Source of the DNA: Rubrobacter sp.
Lineage (GTDB): Bacteria > Actinomycetota > Rubrobacteria > Rubrobacterales > Rubrobacteraceae
Assembly: GCA_016781885.1 (NCBI GenBank)
Contig: JADDPM010000105.1
Span: 1-7,630, forward strand
Direction of reading: 5' to 3'
DNA: 7,630 bases
Positions 4,570 through 7,630 of this stretch are shown here, piece by piece; the stretch's first letter is position 1; every line of letters starts with the position of its first letter. The notes under the pieces are model-generated. The model was not told the DNA's origin and made no database searches. It saw only the letters and a list, made by a program, of their open reading frames with translations. Made by a program: the position numbers and the translations under genes.

Positions 4570-5427
4570 TTAGATGACATCCGTGGTGCTGAGCAGCCCC
4601 CTCAGCCTTCCCCTAAGAATGTTCCACTGGTAGCCCGCTTCGTCGATCCTCAGACTGGCCGCGGCGCCGGCCGCTCGTCCCAGGGGCCCGACGAGCGATT
4701 GAGCCCTGGCGTGTAGCGGGTACTCGTGTTTTCTGAGCACATGCCCCCTTCCACAGCCGTACTCGTAGGCTCGCCGCATGGCCTTGGCGTCATACGGCGG
4801 CACGGGTGAGGGGTGGAACACGGTCAGGCGAGGGTCGTAGTATAGCGATGCCCCCTTGCCCAGGAGCTGTAGAAGATAGTCGGTGCCTTCTCCAGATCCC
4901 CAGGTTGTACCGGAGCCCTTACCGAGGTTCTCATCGAACCACAACCCCCGCACGCTGTCTCGGCGTAGGAAGATGGTAGCCTCGATGCTGCGTATCCAGA
5001 CATTTGTGATGTTCAGGAGACCGGGCTCAGAGTCAAAGTCCAGGATACTGCTCTCGCCCTTCTCATCCACCAAACGCCCGGTCAGTCCATCTATCTCGGG
5101 ATGACGCTTGAAGAACTGCGCTACCTTCTCTAGCAAGAGCGACGGATACTCGCAGTCGTCGTCGGGAAAAGCGACGAAGTCAGAGCAGGAGTGCCTAAGC
5201 CCCACGTTCCTCGCCCTCGACGCGCCCGCCCGCCTTTCCCGCAGGTGGCGGACTGGGAACAGAGCCCCGTACGCGCCTAGGACCGGCGCCAACCTCTCAT
5301 CCGGGTTCTGATCTACCGCGAGCAACTCAAAGCCCCGGAAGGTTTGCGCGGCTAGCGAAGCCAGAAACCGCTCCGGTTCTTTCACCCTTCCAACCGTAGG
5401 CATAACGAGCGAGAAACGCGTCAGCAA
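4570..5427 (-). CDS. Family 2 glycosyltransferase (GT-A fold)
   Basis: This 285-residue enzyme should transfer a sugar from a nucleotide-sugar to a growing glycan or lipid at the inner face of the membrane. It opens with the GT2 nucleotide-binding strand FSLVMPTVGR (5-14), then SLAAQTFRGFELLAVDQNPD (24-43) and RRAGASRARNVGL (65-77). The metal-binding acidic cluster FPDDDCEYP has D89-D91. GSGEGTDYLLQLLGKG (about residues 178-193) matches the region holding the catalytic acidic residue. There is no transmembrane segment. The TTG at 5427 is the only candidate that keeps the first strand; no clear ribosome site precedes it, and an in-frame TGA lies just upstream at 5449-5451. ATG at 5403 would remove half the strand. 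It is divergent from the deacetylase at 5879, across a 450-base gap. Donor and acceptor cannot be read from the sequence. Confidence 0.85.
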   Translation of the reverse strand: MLTRFSLVMPTVGRVKEPERFLASLAAQTFRGFELLAVDQNPDERLAPVLGAYGALFPVRHLRERRAGASRARNVGLRHSCSDFVAFPDDDCEYPSLLLEKVAQFFKRHPEIDGLTGRLVDEKGESSILDFDSEPGLLNITNVWIRSIEATIFLRRDSVRGLWFDENLGKGSGTTWGSGEGTDYLLQLLGKGASLYYDPRLTVFHPSPVPPYDAKAMRRAYEYGCGRGHVLRKHEYPLHARAQSLVGPLGRAAGAAASLRIDEAGYQWNILRGRLRGLLSTTDVI

Positions 5428-5825
5428 CCACCGCTTTCTGAATCGGCCTCACTACTCGACGAGGTAGCCCATAGGATTCTGGAAGGCTGCCTCGAACCCC
5501 TTATGCTGCTTTATTCCTTATTTGACCACGGCTAAACGCCCCCGTCCGCCCCCTCTTCACCAATAAGAGCTCTCTACGCGCTTCTTCGGGGTGCACAATG
5601 CCTCGCCGGGTTTGAGGTGACCCACGCGTGCCGAGAAGGCAAGAAAGGCAATGCCCCGAAGCGGCGCCCCGCGGTTAGCCTAGGGGGCGATCGGGTATCA
5701 ATAAAAAACGTGTGGCTACACCGGAGTCTATTTTCCGGGCCGAGCGTCGTTAGTTGGAGGAGGCACGGCGGGGCGGTACCCCGGCCGACTCCATAGTATC
5801 TCTCTGGAAGGAGCACCTACCGCCG
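5428..5825. other. Divergent intergenic region with structured elements
   Basis: I see no convincing gene. A long stem pairs CTTCGGGG (5584-5591) with CCCCGAAG (5654-5661), enclosing smaller pairings such as GCC/GGC and GGGT/ACCC. Next, CGCCCC (5665-5670) pairs with GGGGCG (5684-5689), enclosing GGTTAGCC. GGTT (5673-5676), 16 bases and GGGTAT (5693-5698) weakly resembles a SigB/SigF promoter toward the deacetylase. CGGGG and CCCCG around 5769-5783 form another small hairpin. TGGAGGAGG (5755-5763) looks like a ribosome site, but no start codon follows at a usable distance. I do not recognise a known riboswitch. Confidence 0.4.
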
Positions 5826-5882
5826 ATGAGTTCGTTATTCACAAGCGGCGTTCTCGTATCGTCCATCGCAGCGTCTGAATGA
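5826..5882 (+). CDS. Possible 18-codon leader ORF coupled to the deacetylase
   Basis: ATG at 5826 encodes MSSLFTSGVLVSSIAASE and ends at TGA 5880-5882, which overlaps the deacetylase start as ATGA. GGAAGGAG (5806-5813) lies 12 bases before its ATG, a little far but usable. The deacetylase ATG has no ribosome site of its own and an in-frame TGA directly before it. Translation of this leader could therefore deliver ribosomes to the deacetylase start. The peptide has no recognised motif, and a chance ORF of this size is possible. Confidence 0.4.
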   Translation: MSSLFTSGVLVSSIAASE

Positions 5883-6544
5883 CCGATCCCGGGAACGGTA
5901 CAACATCGGAGGTGCCGCAGATCTCGCTTACCTTCGACGACGGACCGGACCCGGTCTGGACGCCGCGTGTATTGGAGGCGTTACAGCGGGCGGAGGCCCA
6001 GGCCACGTTCTTCGTCGTCGCGCCACTTGCCCGACAGTTCCCGCATTTGATCTGCGATATTCTTCGGGCCGGGCATAGGGTGGAGTTCCACTGCACGCAG
6101 CACGTGCAGCACACAGAACGCACCCGCAGGGAGGTCGAAGCCGACATTCTGGCCGGCCTCTGGACTCTCGAGGTACAGGGCGTGCGCCCACACTTCTGGC
6201 GTCCCCCGTGGGGCGTGCTCGCGCCCTTCACGGCAGAGGTCGCCGACGAATTCGGCCTCGAGATCGTCCTTTGGACCGAAGGCACCCGCGACTGGCGCGG
6301 GGACCCGGCCCCCGAGATGCTTAGGCGTGTAGGATCCCAGCTCCGACCGGGGTCAATCGTTCTGATGCACGACGGGATCGGACCCGGCGCTCGCCGCTCG
6401 GGCTGCGGCGAGACAGTCGCTCTCGTAGGGGGCCTCGTGGAGCGTATTCGCTCCCTCGGGTGCGAACCCGGTCCTTTGGCCACAACCCTGGGTGCAAGCT
6501 TCGTGGAAGACACCCTCACCTCGAATGGAGCATCTTCGGAGTAG
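5879..6544 (+). CDS. NodB-type polysaccharide deacetylase (CE4 family)
   Basis: This 221-residue metal-dependent enzyme should remove acetyl groups from N- or O-acetylated sugars in a glycan. The CE4 motifs occur in order. Motif 1 is SLTFDDGPDP, with D20 and D21 as the base and metal aspartates. Motif 2 is H71-CTQ-H75, the metal histidines, replacing the commoner HTWSH. Motif 3 is RPPWG (108-112). A motif-4-like segment is VLWTEGTRDW, and motif 5 is IVLMHDG. It has the catalytic domain only, with no signal peptide or membrane segment, so it probably acts on a cytoplasmic or lipid-linked precursor. The ATG at 5879 is fixed by an in-frame TGA just before it; it lacks a ribosome site and overlaps the stop of an 18-codon leader. 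Downstream lie a small ORF and a NodS-like methyltransferase; a GT2 gene is divergent upstream. The precise substrate is unknown. Confidence 0.87.
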   Translation: MTDPGNGTTSEVPQISLTFDDGPDPVWTPRVLEALQRAEAQATFFVVAPLARQFPHLICDILRAGHRVEFHCTQHVQHTERTRREVEADILAGLWTLEVQGVRPHFWRPPWGVLAPFTAEVADEFGLEIVLWTEGTRDWRGDPAPEMLRRVGSQLRPGSIVLMHDGIGPGARRSGCGETVALVGGLVERIRSLGCEPGPLATTLGASFVEDTLTSNGASSE

Positions 6545-6662
6545 GAAAGGCTGGTGGGAGAGTGAGAACCGGAAGCTCGAACGGGGGCCGGGAGATCAGC
6601 CTACAAACGGCGGACCTCGATGACGTCCCCACGCAGACCTCGAACGGGCACAGGGGGATGAC

Positions 6663-6857
6663 ATGAGCCTTTTCGAGCTTGGAGCGGACACCAGTATACG
6701 GGCGGTAACTGACCTCGAACGGACGGAGGTGGGTAGGGGCTGGTTCAGGGACGCGAGGATGGGCGCCCCGGAGAGCTACTGGGGCGAGTTTCACCGTGCG
6801 CCGATGCTCGCCTGCAAGGGTCGTCGGGCCATCCTGGAGAGGGGCGGGCGCCCGTGA
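6663..6857 (+). CDS. Small hypothetical protein coupled to the methyltransferase
   Basis: I do not recognise this 64-residue protein. The ATG at 6663 is preceded by a GGGGG ribosome-like site (about 6654-6658). Its TGA (6855-6857) overlaps the methyltransferase GTG (6854-6856) as GTGA, a typical coupled junction. The sequence has an N-terminal MSLFELGADTSIRAVTDLER, then WFRDARMGAPESYWGEFHRAP and a basic tail. It has no signal peptide, membrane segment or known catalytic motif. It could be a genuine small partner protein, a remnant of a larger gene, or simply a leader ORF that positions ribosomes for the methyltransferase. Confidence 0.45.
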   Translation: MSLFELGADTSIRAVTDLERTEVGRGWFRDARMGAPESYWGEFHRAPMLACKGRRAILERGGRP

Positions 6858-7456
6858 GGCGGCGTTTCCACCGGGAGCACTTCGAGGAGCTCTACAAGAG
6901 GTCGGAGGACCCGTGGAACTTCGCCACGAGCGAGTACGAGCGGCGCAAGTACGAGCGGACGCTCGACACGCTAGAGAGCCGCCGCTTTCTGCGGGCTCTG
7001 GAGTTAGGCTGCTCCATCGGGGTCTTCACAGTCATGCTCGCGCCCCACTGCGACGAGCTCCTCGCAGTGGATACCTCCCAGCGGGCGGTCGACTTCGCTA
7101 GAGAGCGTCTCGCGGACTTCCCGAGCGTGCGCATCGAACGCTGCACGTTACCCGAGGAGATGCCGGAGGGTCCGTTCGACCTGATTGTGGCCTCCGAGAT
7201 CCTTTACTACTTCACGGAGGAGGTCATGCTCGCGATGCTCCGGCGCTTCGAGGAGGAGCTGGCCCCTGGGGGCAGCCTGCTCGCCGTCCACTGGCGTGGG
7301 GAGCCGAAGACCCACCCCCTCCGGGGTGACGAGGTGCACGAGCTCCTAGAGCGTCACACGCGCCTTACAAACGCGCTCACCGCAACCGAGCCGGAGTACC
7401 GGCTGGACCTGTTTAGAGAAACTTCAAACCATGCGCGACGGAGAGCGGCCGGATAG
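6854..7456 (+). CDS. NodS-like SAM-dependent methyltransferase
   Basis: This 200-residue class I methyltransferase should transfer a methyl group from S-adenosylmethionine, in the NodS family classically to an amino group on a sugar. The family's N-terminal signature is clear: HFEELYKRSEDPWNFATSEY (9-28), followed by ERRKYERTL. SAM-binding motif I is ALELGCSIGVFT (48-59). The acidic residue ending strand 2 is D73 in LLAVDTS. Motif IV is FDLIVASEILYYF (108-120), and a post-motif segment is LAPGGSLLAVHWRGEP. The GTG start at 6854 overlaps the stop of the preceding 64-codon ORF, and GAGAGGGG lies upstream. Length is normal for the family. It follows a NodB-type deacetylase on the same strand, 309 bases after that gene's stop, and probably acts on the same glycan. 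Substrate identity is inference. Confidence 0.85.
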   Translation: MRRRFHREHFEELYKRSEDPWNFATSEYERRKYERTLDTLESRRFLRALELGCSIGVFTVMLAPHCDELLAVDTSQRAVDFARERLADFPSVRIERCTLPEEMPEGPFDLIVASEILYYFTEEVMLAMLRRFEEELAPGGSLLAVHWRGEPKTHPLRGDEVHELLERHTRLTNALTATEPEYRLDLFRETSNHARRRAAG

Positions 7457-7630
7457 GTATCGCCAGCAGTGATAGGAGGGGTAGGTCTCGGAGGATACAA
7501 GTCTAAGCCACGACCTTCAGCCGGGCGCTGCCGCCTTTCCCGAGTGTGGCGCGGAAAGCTACAGCCTTCGTTATTGTCCTATTGTGCGCGGGCCTCGGCC
7601 TACGCTGCCCCCATAGAACCCCTCTGGCCC
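7457..7630. other. Right edge, no gene seen
   Basis: I found no start codon with a ribosome site and no long frame here. A weak six-base stem (CTTTCC with GGAAAG, around 7538-7559) is the only structure noted. AGGAGGGG near 7475 resembles a ribosome site but no start codon follows at a usable distance. Confidence 0.3.

Noticed and set aside
5574..5816. 80-residue minus-strand open frame in the divergent gap
   Set aside because: There is no ribosome site, the composition is random-looking (Arg- and Pro-rich), and the stretch is better explained by hairpins.
5839..6519. 226-residue minus-strand open frame
   Set aside because: It is antisense to the deacetylase, which carries all the CE4 motifs; the minus product is Arg- and Ser-rich with no domain.

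Overview
The window looks like chromosomal DNA from a high-GC actinobacterium, most likely a Rubrobacter-type organism. This is inferred from GC-rich genes that often start with GTG or TTG behind purine-rich Shine-Dalgarno sequences, from two DUF892 ferritin-like proteins, from NodS-type and GT2 glycan genes, and from promoter-like boxes resembling the SigB/SigF consensus (GTTT, a 15-17 base gap, GGGTA). No marker gene settles the species.

Layout. Bases 1-126 hold the tail of something entering from the left and a terminator-like hairpin. A 93-residue hypothetical protein follows (218-499, +). A 405-base gene-free stretch with several perfect hairpins (500-904) leads to a small operon: an acidic, disordered 85-residue protein (905-1162, +) and a DUF892 ferritin-like protein (1208-1714, +). 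A second, very glutamine-rich DUF892 protein (1905-2402, -) converges on it, with a terminator facing each gene in the gap.

The main discovery is a complete transposon at 2461-4469 (2,009 bp). It has 26-bp terminal inverted repeats (23 of 26 identical) and a perfect 8-bp target duplication, TTCCCATA. It carries an IS1595-family (ISXO2-like) transposase on + and, converging on it, a trypsin-like serine protease on -. The protease lies wholly inside the inverted repeats, so it is cargo. Each gene is broken by one apparent single-base frameshift, although the ends look recent. The insertion fell just upstream of the glutamine-rich DUF892 gene, apparently splitting a SigB/SigF-like promoter and leaving an intact copy pointing into the protease.

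To the right lies a surface-glycan region: a GT2 glycosyltransferase (4570-5427, -), a 450-base divergent gap with structured DNA, an 18-codon leader ORF overlapping a NodB-type polysaccharide deacetylase (5879-6544, +), a 64-codon unknown ORF (6663-6857, +) and a NodS-like SAM methyltransferase (6854-7456, +). The combination of GT2, NodB-like and NodS-like enzymes parallels the enzyme classes that make Nod factors, but here it probably builds or decorates an envelope glycan or glycolipid. The last 174 bases show no gene.
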